Notes under the pieces: model-generated
The model's database searches: none
Told to the model about the DNA's origin: nothing
The model's input: only the letters and a program-made list of their open reading frames with translations
Translations under genes and position numbers: made by a program
Shown: piece after piece, positions 1 through 7,164 of the stretch
Layout: each line of letters begins with the position of its first letter
Position numbering within the stretch: the stretch's first letter is position 1
From: Candidatus Atribacteria bacterium
GTDB lineage: Bacteria; Atribacterota; Phoenicimicrobiia; Phoenicimicrobiales; Phoenicimicrobiaceae
Length of the DNA: 9,027 bases
Direction of reading: 5' to 3'
NCBI GenBank assembly: GCA_003513845.1
Contig: DOTB01000029.1
Location: 1-9,027, forward strand

Positions 1-48
1 ATTGTTAATGTGGTTGCTATTACCGCTCTTCAGGCTCAAGGAGATTAA
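1..48 (+). CDS. Possible C-terminal end of an upstream gene (partial)
   Basis: Frame 1 is open from the left edge and ends at TAA 46-48. It reads as a plausible protein tail, IVNVVAITALQAQGD. The product cannot be identified from 15 residues. The stretch is less AT-rich than the intergenic DNA that follows, which fits coding sequence ending here, but an open frame this short is weak evidence. No intrinsic terminator is visible after the stop. Confidence 0.3.
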   Translation: MVNVVAITALQAQGD

Positions 49-175
49 TTTTAATTATAGTATTATAAGGACATTATGTTTACTTAATTAATTAATAAAA
101 AAGATTTCGCTAAGAAGTATTTAACAAAAGTAGACCTATTTTATAATTTTATAGTATCGTAATTTCCAGTAAATT

Positions 176-204
176 TTGATATTATTAATATCATATCTTA
201 TAAG
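176..204 (+). promoter_or_regulatory. Candidate sigma-A promoter for cas6 and the csm operon
   Basis: The -35 box TTGATA (176-181) matches the consensus TTGACA at 5 of 6 positions. The -10 box TATAAG (199-204) matches TATAAT at 5 of 6, and the spacing is the optimal 17 bp. Transcription would start near 211, giving a 5' leader of about 50 nt before the cas6 ATG. It is the best-matching promoter seen between the upstream stop codon and cas6. In such AT-rich DNA chance matches occur, so this remains a prediction. Confidence 0.55.
178..192. repeat. Perfect 15-bp palindrome overlapping the promoter
   Basis: GATATTA, a central T, then TAATATC form a perfect inverted repeat with 7-bp arms. It covers the 3' part of the -35 box and the first part of the promoter spacer, a typical place for a repressor operator. 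No protein partner can be named. The low complexity of the AT-rich DNA makes a chance origin possible. Confidence 0.4.
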
Positions 205-213
205 TCTTATAAG
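197..213. repeat. Tandem CTTATAAG palindromes over the -10 region
   Basis: The 8-bp palindrome CTTATAAG occurs at 197-204 and again at 206-213, one base apart (9-bp period). The first copy contains the -10 box and the second covers the predicted start site. The arrangement could be an operator pair, or a by-product of a TATAAG-type -10 element. The repeat is directly visible; its function is inference. Confidence 0.4.
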
Positions 214-263
214 CTTACTTGGTATTTTTCTAATATATATTAGTATTAAGAATTAATCAGTTA

Positions 264-1259
264 ATGGCTAAAAAAGATTTTATTAATTTTAGAATTTGTA
301 AGGTTAGGTTAATTATAAATCCTTTAGCAGAACTGATTTTGCCAGAATACAAAGGATCCACTTTGCGTGGTGGTTTTGGCTATGTTTTTAAAAGAGTAAG
401 CTGCCAAACCAAGAAATATGATTGTTCCAACTGTTCCATAAGAAGTGAGTGTTTGTATTGTTATGTCTTCGAAACCCCAGTTTCTGAAGATTCCTTGCTT
501 CAGCAAAAAAATAATTTTGCCCCCCATCCCTTTGTTATCGAATTACCTCTTGATAGTCGAAAAGTATTTAAACCTACCGATAATATTTATTTTGATTTGA
601 TATTAATTGGTGAAGCTATAAAATATTTACCCTATTTCATTCTGGCATTTATAGAACTGGGAAAAGTAGGTCTTGGTAGAAATAAAATAAAATATTCTTT
701 AGAAAAGGTAGAAGATGTCTTTTCTTTAGATGAATTCAATGCTATGACTATAATTTATGAAAGGTCTACCGAAAAAATGATAAAACAACCTAAAATTATA
801 TGCGGTGAGGATTTCTTTTACGATTTAAATCATAATAATTTGCCGAAAATAATCAGCATCAACTTTCTTTCTCCTACCCGTATAAAATATGAGGGGAAAT
901 TCCTAAGTGACCATTTAACTTTTCATATTCTTGTCAAAAACTTACTGCGTAGAATTTCAGCGCTGTCTTATTTTCATTGCCATCAAGTAATGAACTTAGA
1001 TTTTACAGATATTATCAATTTTGCCCGTAACTTTAAGACAATCTATTCAGACTTACACTGGTATGACTGGGAGCGTTTTTCTACACGGCAGAAAACTAAA
1101 ATGAAACTTGGTGGATTTAAAGGAATTGTTTCCTATGAATTAATAGATTCTGATATCACTCGACAATTATTAGCATATATAAGAATAGGTGAATTAATTC
1201 ATGTTGGCAAAGGAGCAAGTTTTGGTTTAGGACAATATAAATTACTGGAAGTATCGTAA
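264..1259 (+). CDS. cas6: CRISPR pre-crRNA processing endoribonuclease Cas6
   Basis: Cas6 cuts the CRISPR array transcript within each repeat to release crRNAs for the Csm complex. At 331 aa it fits the larger RAMP-fold Cas6 subfamily (CRISPR_Cas6, PF10040-like). The N-terminus has YKGSTLRGGFGYVFKR (29-44), followed by a cysteine-rich segment with C47, C54, C57, C63 and C66. A first glycine-rich stretch, LGKVGLGRNKIKY, lies at 132-144. The family-typical segment WYDWERFSTRQ.. (266 on) leads into LGGFKG. The C-terminal glycine-rich loop HVGKGASFGLGQYKL spans 313-327. The catalytic residues are not conserved across Cas6 proteins and I do not assign them. The ATG at 264 has no clear Shine-Dalgarno sequence, unlike the later genes, but no better in-frame start is visible and the conserved core begins only about 20 residues in. 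A 58-bp gap separates it from cas10, wider than any other gap between genes in the locus. Confidence 0.9.
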   Translation: MAKKDFINFRICKVRLIINPLAELILPEYKGSTLRGGFGYVFKRVSCQTKKYDCSNCSIRSECLYCYVFETPVSEDSLLQQKNNFAPHPFVIELPLDSRKVFKPTDNIYFDLILIGEAIKYLPYFILAFIELGKVGLGRNKIKYSLEKVEDVFSLDEFNAMTIIYERSTEKMIKQPKIICGEDFFYDLNHNNLPKIISINFLSPTRIKYEGKFLSDHLTFHILVKNLLRRISALSYFHCHQVMNLDFTDIINFARNFKTIYSDLHWYDWERFSTRQKTKMKLGGFKGIVSYELIDSDITRQLLAYIRIGELIHVGKGASFGLGQYKLLEVS

Positions 1260-1304
1260 ATTGCTATTAAATAGTTTAACATAAAAATATCAATATTACT
1301 GAGG

Positions 1305-1313
1305 AAAGGAGGT
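1305..1313 (+). promoter_or_regulatory. Strong ribosome binding site of cas10
   Basis: AAAGGAGGT is a near-perfect anti-16S match ending 4 nt before the ATG at 1318, which fixes the cas10 start. The rest of the 58-bp gap after cas6 (1260-1304) is AT-rich with no convincing promoter or terminator, so cas10 is probably read from the cas6 transcript. Confidence 0.8.
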
Positions 1314-1317
1314 CGAC

Positions 1318-3888
1318 ATGAAAGAGTATCAAAGTGTTATGTTGGCAGGGCTTCTCCATGATATTGGTAAATTTACCAATCGAATGAAACTTGAGAAAGG
1401 TAGGCATCCAAAACATTCGGAAATTTTTGTTCTAAGTGACCAATTTAAATCACTTTTAAAAGATGATTGGGTTGATATAGAACTTGTAGCAAATTTGGTG
1501 AGATGTCACCATGAGGACCCCAGAATAGGTAGTGATTTTTTGGTTGAAGCTATTTCAGATGAAAGAACCAGAGCTCTTGCCTATATTGTTAGCAGGGCAG
1601 ATAATTATTCTTCAAGTGAAAGAATATCTCAAGAGAAAGATATCCATCAATACTATAAAACAGTTCCCCTTGATTCCATTTTTCCCTCTATTATTATTGA
1701 CGAGAACAGAATAATTAGAAAGTTACCTTTACGTTACCGGGCAAAACCGTTATCAGTTCAATCAATTTTTCCGCAAGAGTTTGACCATTTATCAGAAAAT
1801 GAAATTGATGCTCTGGTTAATGCTTTTGGAAGAGAGGTTTCCAGATTAAAAACGACAAACTTTCCCCATTTTTACCAGGGTCTCATGTCCTTGTTGGAAA
1901 AATATACTTGGTGTATACCAAGTGATACCACCTCCCAAATGAGAGATATTTCACTATATGATCATTTAAAAACAACCAGTGCTATTTCTACCTGTCTCTA
2001 TCAATACCATAAAGACCAATTAAATGAGAAAGAAATAAAAAATAACTATCAAAAGAAATTTCTCTTAATCGGAGGTGACCTTTCTGGAATACAGAATTAC
2101 ATTTATCGAATTACTGGGAGCGACTCCACAGGTAAAGGAGTCAGCAAAAGATTGCGGGCACGTTCCTTCTATTTGAATTTACTTGTTGAAGTAGGTATCC
2201 ATAGAATATTACACTATCTTAATTTGCCCTTGAGCTGTATTTTAATGGCGGCGGGCGGGCGCTTTATTCTCTTGGCTCCCAACTTAGAACATGTGAAAGA
2301 AAGCCTGCATACTCTTTCTCTGGAATTTAATCAATGGTTTATTAAGGAATTCAGGGGTGAATTAAGCCTGAATCTTACCTGGGATTGCGAGATGTCTGGT
2401 GAAGATTTTCAGGATCTGAGTAATCTTCTTGAGCAATTAAACGATGCCCTGGAAAATAAGAAAAAACATAAATATTATGAAGTAATTTATTCTAATTCTC
2501 AAAAGAAATGGGAACCAAAAAATTTTATTTTTGATTCTGACTACGGTCACTACAGTCAGTTTGGTGAATGTAACAGTTGTCATATGTTCCCTGCTAAGGA
2601 TAATAATAAATTATGCAGGTATTGCCAGAAAGATTCCCAAATTGGAAGCGATTTGCCTGGCTCCAATTATCTGCTATTCAGAAAGGGACCTTGCCGAAAC
2701 TATACATTATCTTTTTTAAAAGACGACTCTTATTCGGTAGAAATGGTAAAAAGTAAGAACTCGATTCCAGATATATCAGCTGATAGAGATGTATATCTCA
2801 TAAAAAGAATTATTCCTGTTTCAGAAAAAACTAAAGAAGACTTGGACAATCCTGGTTTTGTAGATGATTACCTTTTAAATACTGTCCCTTATTTTTCCGA
2901 TAATAAGGCAAAAGAGTATATTTGCCAGGGCTGTAACCAAAAAAATCAATGCGAAGAAGAAAATAAAAAAGTTACTGCAAATAATATTCCTTACACCTTT
3001 TCCTGTCTGGCGGCAACTTCCTCTTGGCTTGATGAGCAAGGAGTTCAAAGAGGAGAGCAGCTCATAGGAGTTTTAAAGGCAGACCTTGATTGGCTGGGAT
3101 TGATTTTTAGAACAGGTTTAAAGAATCAAATGGTAAAACTGACCGTCTCTCGCTATGCTACCTTGAGTAGAATGTTAAATTACTTCTTTTTAGGCTGGAT
3201 AAAAAATGAACTGACTAAATTAAAAAATGGTAATACATCTTTCCAAGACCATCATAGAAATGCTGATTTCACTAAAATATACGGGGTATATTCTGGTGGA
3301 GACGATCTTCTCTTAATAGGGCCCTGGGAGACCATTATTCTTTTTGCTTATCATCTCTATCGCAATTTTCGAGAGTATACCGGTCAAAATGACAACATTA
3401 CCCTTTCAGCCGGCATAGCAATCACCAAGCCGAGATTTCCTTTGTATCGTGCTGTAGCAATAGCCAATAAATATTTGGAAAAGTCAAAAGAATTTGGTAA
3501 GAACAGAATAACCCTGTTTGATACCACGATTACCTGGCAGGAATTTGAAAAATTAAAGTCTTTCAAGGATACCCTTTGTCAGGAATTGGATAATAAACAG
3601 TCAAAACTCAATTTATCTTTTCTATACCGGCTTTTTAGGTATCATGAAATGTACCTCTCATTTTACCATGAACAGAAAGTAGAAGGTCTTAAATTTCATT
3701 CTCATTTAGCTTCTGATGTAGCAAGAAATATCGATTCTAAATCAGCTAATCAAAATTTCAGGCAAGAATTGGAAAAACTTTATTCTATTGTCAAATTTGA
3801 TGAGGAATTAATGAAGAATTTGAAAATTCCGCTTTTTTGGACTATTTATAAATTTAGAAAAAATGTAAAGAAAAGAAAGGAGGATTAA
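1318..3888 (+). CDS. cas10: Type III-A CRISPR large subunit Cas10/Csm1 (HD nuclease and cyclic oligoadenylate synthase)
   Basis: Cas10 is the signature subunit of the Csm effector complex. When the crRNA pairs with target RNA, the family cuts single-stranded DNA through its HD domain and makes cyclic oligoadenylates from ATP through its Palm domains. Here the HD domain is N-terminal: LLHDIGKF gives H14-D15, with H33 and H64/H65 as further metal ligands. Palm1 starts around LIGGDLSGIQ (250-259). A CxxC...CxxC zinc ribbon lies at C418, C421, C433 and C436. A second cysteine group lies at C536, C539, C545 and C563. Palm2 begins at IGVLKADLDWLG (D589, D591) and carries an intact GGDD at 660-663. 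A helical C-terminal domain fills roughly 730-856. The length (856 aa) is usual for Csm1. All motifs for both activities are present, so the protein looks functional. csm2 starts 2 bp after its stop. Confidence 0.96.
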   Translation: MKEYQSVMLAGLLHDIGKFTNRMKLEKGRHPKHSEIFVLSDQFKSLLKDDWVDIELVANLVRCHHEDPRIGSDFLVEAISDERTRALAYIVSRADNYSSSERISQEKDIHQYYKTVPLDSIFPSIIIDENRIIRKLPLRYRAKPLSVQSIFPQEFDHLSENEIDALVNAFGREVSRLKTTNFPHFYQGLMSLLEKYTWCIPSDTTSQMRDISLYDHLKTTSAISTCLYQYHKDQLNEKEIKNNYQKKFLLIGGDLSGIQNYIYRITGSDSTGKGVSKRLRARSFYLNLLVEVGIHRILHYLNLPLSCILMAAGGRFILLAPNLEHVKESLHTLSLEFNQWFIKEFRGELSLNLTWDCEMSGEDFQDLSNLLEQLNDALENKKKHKYYEVIYSNSQKKWEPKNFIFDSDYGHYSQFGECNSCHMFPAKDNNKLCRYCQKDSQIGSDLPGSNYLLFRKGPCRNYTLSFLKDDSYSVEMVKSKNSIPDISADRDVYLIKRIIPVSEKTKEDLDNPGFVDDYLLNTVPYFSDNKAKEYICQGCNQKNQCEEENKKVTANNIPYTFSCLAATSSWLDEQGVQRGEQLIGVLKADLDWLGLIFRTGLKNQMVKLTVSRYATLSRMLNYFFLGWIKNELTKLKNGNTSFQDHHRNADFTKIYGVYSGGDDLLLIGPWETIILFAYHLYRNFREYTGQNDNITLSAGIAITKPRFPLYRAVAIANKYLEKSKEFGKNRITLFDTTITWQEFEKLKSFKDTLCQELDNKQSKLNLSFLYRLFRYHEMYLSFYHEQKVEGLKFHSHLASDVARNIDSKSANQNFRQELEKLYSIVKFDEELMKNLKIPLFWTIYKFRKNVKKRKED

Positions 3889-3890
3889 CC

Positions 3891-4373
3891 ATGAGCCAGT
3901 TTACTCAGCGCTCTGAATTCAAGGACATCCCAAACATGATTAAGCCAACTATTAAGTTTTATGAAGATGAAGGAAAGACCACCATAAGACAAGAATTATT
4001 TACCAATGAGGCACTAAAATGGGCAAAAGAAATAGTTCGGGACGATTTAACTGTTAATCAGTTAAGGAAGTACTATAGTGAAGTAGTTAGTCTAAAACAA
4101 AAAATTGAAAGTAGTAATGTTGAAAATTTTAAGCAGTTCTTACCATTAATTAGAATGATTAAATCAAAAGTCTCCTATAGTTATGGGAAAGAAAAGGGAA
4201 ATCGGGTGAAATGGAATTCTTTTAAAAAATTTATGGATGAAATGATTGATAGTATCAATGATTATAAAGACTTTTTTGCTTTTTGTTTATTTTTTGAGTC
4301 AGTATTAGGATATTATTATGGAGAAAAAGCTGATAAAGAAAGCGAAAGGCAAAAAGAACAAAGGAGGAAATAA
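3891..4373 (+). CDS. csm2: Csm2, small (Cas11-type) subunit of the Csm complex
   Basis: Csm2 is the small helical subunit that forms the inner filament of the type III-A complex and contacts the target RNA. The 160-residue product is mostly helical and charged. It shows the family pattern LTVNQLRKYYSEV (53-65) after an ALKWAKEIV helix, then a basic segment KSKVSYSYGK... (91-100) and a C-terminal FAFCLFFESVLGYYYG helix (129-144). The last 15 residues are a highly charged tail, and the protein is a little longer than many Csm2 proteins. The start is set by AAAGGAGG at 3876-3883, inside the end of cas10, 7 nt before the ATG. Small subunits diverge strongly, so the call rests on both pattern and position between cas10 and csm3. 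Confidence 0.88.
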   Translation: MSQFTQRSEFKDIPNMIKPTIKFYEDEGKTTIRQELFTNEALKWAKEIVRDDLTVNQLRKYYSEVVSLKQKIESSNVENFKQFLPLIRMIKSKVSYSYGKEKGNRVKWNSFKKFMDEMIDSINDYKDFFAFCLFFESVLGYYYGEKADKESERQKEQRRK

Positions 4374-4378
4374 TACTA

Positions 4379-5137
4379 ATGAAATTATTAAAATATAGGA
4401 AAATTAGTGGGAAAATCCATTGTGAAACAGGCTTGCATATAGGCGTTTCCCGGGATAATATCCAAATAGGGGGAATTGATAATCCTGTTATCCGTAATTC
4501 CCTGGATAATCTACCCTATATTCCCGGTTCTTCTTTGAAGGGGAAATTACGTTCCTTAGTTGAATGGAAGTATACTGATATTAAGAGTAAAAATGGTAAT
4601 ATCCATAACTGTTCAGATGCCAACTGTCCAATATGCCGAATTTTTGGCACAACTGATGAGAATGCTGCTTTTGGTCCAACCAGGTTAATCGTAAGAGATG
4701 CCTTTATAGTAGAGAAAGATAAAAAAGAAAAGAGCTTAATACTGGAAAGTATGGAAAAGAATTACTTTGAGATAAAAGAGGAGGTATCAATTGATCGTTT
4801 AAGAGGAACAGCTGCGAAAGCAGGTCCTAGAACCATGGAAAGGGTACCGGCTGGTGTGGAATTTGATTTTGAAATGGTCTACCGTATTTTTGAGTTTGAA
4901 GAGGGAGATCAACTTAATCAAGTTGAAAAGGATAATAAGATGTTTAATTATGTTATTGAAGCCATGTCTTTACTGGAAAAAGATGTACTGGGTGGTTCCG
5001 GTAGCAGGGGTTATGGAAAGGTTAAATTTAAGGATATCAGGATTGAAGATTTTCAAGATGGTGAACAAAAATTAATTACTGAAGGTGAGAATTTAAAAAT
5101 CATTCAAGAAAAGATAAAGACTTATGAAGACTTTTAG
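4379..5137 (+). CDS. csm3: Csm3, RAMP backbone subunit and target RNA endonuclease
   Basis: Csm3 (Cas7 family) coats the crRNA in several copies and cuts the target RNA every 6 nt. The sequence has ETGLHIG (16-22) and IGGIDNPVIRN (30-40). D34 in this segment aligns with the slicing aspartate known from Streptococcus thermophilus Csm3 (D33). PYIPGSSLKGKLRS (46-59) follows. H76, C78, C83 and C86 before IFG are a likely zinc site. The RLRGTAAKAGPRTMERVPAG segment (140-159) and the glycine-rich loop LGGSGSRGYGKVKF (204-217) are also family features. The length of 252 aa is slightly above the usual 215-240. AAAGGAGG at 4360-4367, at the end of csm2, supports the ATG at 4379. Slicing activity should be intact. 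Confidence 0.95.
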   Translation: MKLLKYRKISGKIHCETGLHIGVSRDNIQIGGIDNPVIRNSLDNLPYIPGSSLKGKLRSLVEWKYTDIKSKNGNIHNCSDANCPICRIFGTTDENAAFGPTRLIVRDAFIVEKDKKEKSLILESMEKNYFEIKEEVSIDRLRGTAAKAGPRTMERVPAGVEFDFEMVYRIFEFEEGDQLNQVEKDNKMFNYVIEAMSLLEKDVLGGSGSRGYGKVKFKDIRIEDFQDGEQKLITEGENLKIIQEKIKTYEDF

Positions 5138-6149
5138 AGTGGTTATAAAAATACAATCTTCCTTTATCACGCCTTTCCATTCTGACACCATCTTTGGTTC
5201 TCTTTGCTGGGCTTTGAGATATCTAAAAGGAGAGGACAGCTTGCTCTCCTTTTTGACTGAATATCAAAACAGCGAACCTCCTTTACTGGTATCAAACGGT
5301 TTCCCTTTGGGATTTTTACCCAGGCCTATTCTACCAGAATTAAACTTAGTGCAGTTTAGAAATGTATTAGCTCATAAATCTATAGAGGATTTAACCGAAA
5401 TTGAAATTAGTAACCTTATCAAGAGGCTAAAAAAAATTAAATTTATACCAGAAATATTTTATCGAAATCATCAAGATGGTTTTTCACAGGAGGATGTTAT
5501 CAAAGAATATCTCAACGGAAAAATGGAAAATTATCCCTACTGGCAATCAGAATTATACTACCATAATTCCATAAATCGCCTTACTGGGAAACCAGTGGAG
5601 GAAGGGGGTTTCTTTTTTCAGGAAGAATATATTTTACATAACCCCGATAAGGATTTATCCATAACCACTGATACCAATAATAATAAGATACAGTTGTTTT
5701 TAAAAGGGGATTATTTCTCCCAAAAGGAACTCCTATCATTGTTTCAATTTATTTCCTTTAGTGGATTTGGAAAAAATAAGTCAACAGGTAAAGGAAGACT
5801 AAAAATTGTAGATGTTGATGAACTTACTCTTCCTAATGCCATCATTCCTAATGCCTTTATTACCCTTTCCCTGTTTGTTCCAACTGAGGAAGATCCGGCG
5901 CAAGGGTATTATCAGTCTATGGTGAAATATGGGAAATTAGGAGGTAGTTTAACTAAATCCATCCTATCTCAAAATGGACATCAACCTTTTAAAAAACCAT
6001 TGTTGATGTTTGAACCAGGCTCTCTCTTTTTCAGCAACAGCCTTAATGAATATTACGGTAGTTTAATAGAAAACATCCATCTTGATAAGCAGGTTAAGCA
6101 TTATGCCTATGCCTTTCCTTTGGGGGTGAGAATTAATGAGACAGTATAA
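5124..6149 (+). CDS. csm4: Csm4, RAMP subunit capping the crRNA 5' end
   Basis: Csm4 (Cas5 family) holds the 5' tag of the crRNA and joins Cas10 to the Csm3 filament. The N-terminus is typical: SSFITPFHSDTIFGSLCWAL (12-31), with the FHSDTIFG signature at 18-25, followed by PPLLVSNGFP (52-61) and LPRP (65-68). A glycine-rich RAMP loop, SGFGKNKSTGKGRLKI, lies at 213-228. The length of 341 aa is normal. The ATG lies inside the end of csm3 (14-nt overlap) and has only a weak ribosome binding site, so translation is probably coupled to csm3. Confidence 0.92.
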   Translation: MKTFRVVIKIQSSFITPFHSDTIFGSLCWALRYLKGEDSLLSFLTEYQNSEPPLLVSNGFPLGFLPRPILPELNLVQFRNVLAHKSIEDLTEIEISNLIKRLKKIKFIPEIFYRNHQDGFSQEDVIKEYLNGKMENYPYWQSELYYHNSINRLTGKPVEEGGFFFQEEYILHNPDKDLSITTDTNNNKIQLFLKGDYFSQKELLSLFQFISFSGFGKNKSTGKGRLKIVDVDELTLPNAIIPNAFITLSLFVPTEEDPAQGYYQSMVKYGKLGGSLTKSILSQNGHQPFKKPLLMFEPGSLFFSNSLNEYYGSLIENIHLDKQVKHYAYAFPLGVRINETV

Positions 6150-7164
6150 TTTAAAGTGTGAAGTATTAACTCCCGTCCACATAGGCTCGGGAGAAGAATT
6201 ACCACCTTATGAATATCTTATTAGCGATAGTTTCTATCGGCTTTCTTTAGAAAAAGTTCTATCTGCTCTTCCTGCTGAGAAGCAAAACGAGATGCTTCAG
6301 CTAATGGAAAAAGACTTGTTCTTATTACGAAATTTTTTAAGGAAAAACATCCAGCCGGAAAAATATCAACTGTATTGTATCCGACTATCTCCTGAGGTAA
6401 AGGACCTGTATAACAACAACATTGAAGACTTCCAGAATCAGCTTCTGATTTATCCCTTTATTCGTACCAGAAATCGCCCTTACCTCCCGGGAAGTTCCCT
6501 TAAGGGAGCCATACGAACTGCCGTCTTAAATGAAATAATAAGAGGAAGAAACCTAGACCTATATCATATTAAGCCAAAGTTATTAGAAGGAACGATTCTG
6601 GGATATGCAGTTAGCTCAGATTATGGGAATAGACCAAAAATTCATCTGGAGAATGATCCTTTCCGCTGTCTAAAAATATCAGATGTACTTTTGCCGAATA
6701 ACTCTACCATCATTAAAAAAATAGATATTTTAACAAATAGGGGGAATATCCCAGCCTTAAGAGAAGTAACAGATAGTTTTTATGCAGGAAATGACTTGAA
6801 GATAAATGTTCCTTTATTAATTGAAGAGCAAGTCTTGCAAAAGTATAACGGATTCAAAATAAAAATTGATCCTGAAATTATTATCAATTCCTGTCGAAAT
6901 TATTATAAGCCATTATTACAGGATGAAATAAACGGGTATTTCAAGAATAATAATTATGTCCGTCAAATTTACCAGGGCCTACTTTCCCTGTTAGAGCAAA
7001 ATGACCATACTTTTCTAATTCGTGTAGGCTGGGGTTGTGGAAAGGATTTTATGACCCTACATCAAAAATATACTACTTCTAAAGTTAAGACTAGACGTTT
7101 GGTGGATGGTAAACTGCCTCTGGGCTGGTTGAAAATACAATTGGAGGAAGTAAAAAATGTCTAA
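6136..7164 (+). CDS. csm5: Csm5, RAMP subunit at the crRNA 3' end of the Csm complex
   Basis: Csm5 (Cas7-like) caps the 3' end of the Csm complex and is needed for crRNA maturation in studied systems. The sequence starts with the RAMP strand LKCEVLTPVHIGSGEELPP. It has the family motif RPYLPGSSLKGAIRTAVL (about 114-131, GSSLKGAIRT at 119-128), then FRCLKISDV, and a C-terminal glycine-rich loop RVGWGCGKDF (296-305), comparable to the LGWGxG loop of the family. The length of 342 aa is within range. GGGGGTGA at 6122-6129 lies 6 nt before the ATG, inside csm4, and the genes overlap by 14 nt. Confidence 0.92.
   Translation: MRQYNLKCEVLTPVHIGSGEELPPYEYLISDSFYRLSLEKVLSALPAEKQNEMLQLMEKDLFLLRNFLRKNIQPEKYQLYCIRLSPEVKDLYNNNIEDFQNQLLIYPFIRTRNRPYLPGSSLKGAIRTAVLNEIIRGRNLDLYHIKPKLLEGTILGYAVSSDYGNRPKIHLENDPFRCLKISDVLLPNNSTIIKKIDILTNRGNIPALREVTDSFYAGNDLKINVPLLIEEQVLQKYNGFKIKIDPEIIINSCRNYYKPLLQDEINGYFKNNNYVRQIYQGLLSLLEQNDHTFLIRVGWGCGKDFMTLHQKYTTSKVKTRRLVDGKLPLGWLKIQLEEVKNV

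Larger units (their letters stand above)
49..263. other. AT-rich intergenic region upstream of cas6
   Basis: This 215-bp stretch has no credible gene on either strand. Positions 49-170 are mostly A/T, with a TTAATTAATTAA palindrome at 84-95 and no G+C-rich hairpin plus T-run, so no intrinsic terminator is seen. Positions 176-213 hold the promoter and palindromes listed separately. Positions 214-263 would be the 5' untranslated leader of cas6. Confidence 0.7.

Noticed and set aside
219..246. An alternative promoter TTGGTA-16-TAGTAT nearer to cas6.
   Set aside because: Both boxes match only 4 of 6 consensus bases. The TTGATA-17-TATAAG pair upstream is clearly better.
324..527. A 67-codon open frame on the minus strand inside cas6, and others inside cas10 (minus 3384-3566, plus 1532-1714 and 2531-2719) and csm3 (plus 4854-5075).
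   Set aside because: They lie fully inside well-recognised genes, have no ribosome sites of note and no recognisable motifs. They are chance frames.
1260..1304. A possible internal promoter between cas6 and cas10, starting at TTGCTA.
   Set aside because: No -10 box at an acceptable distance. The AT-richness alone explains the resemblance.
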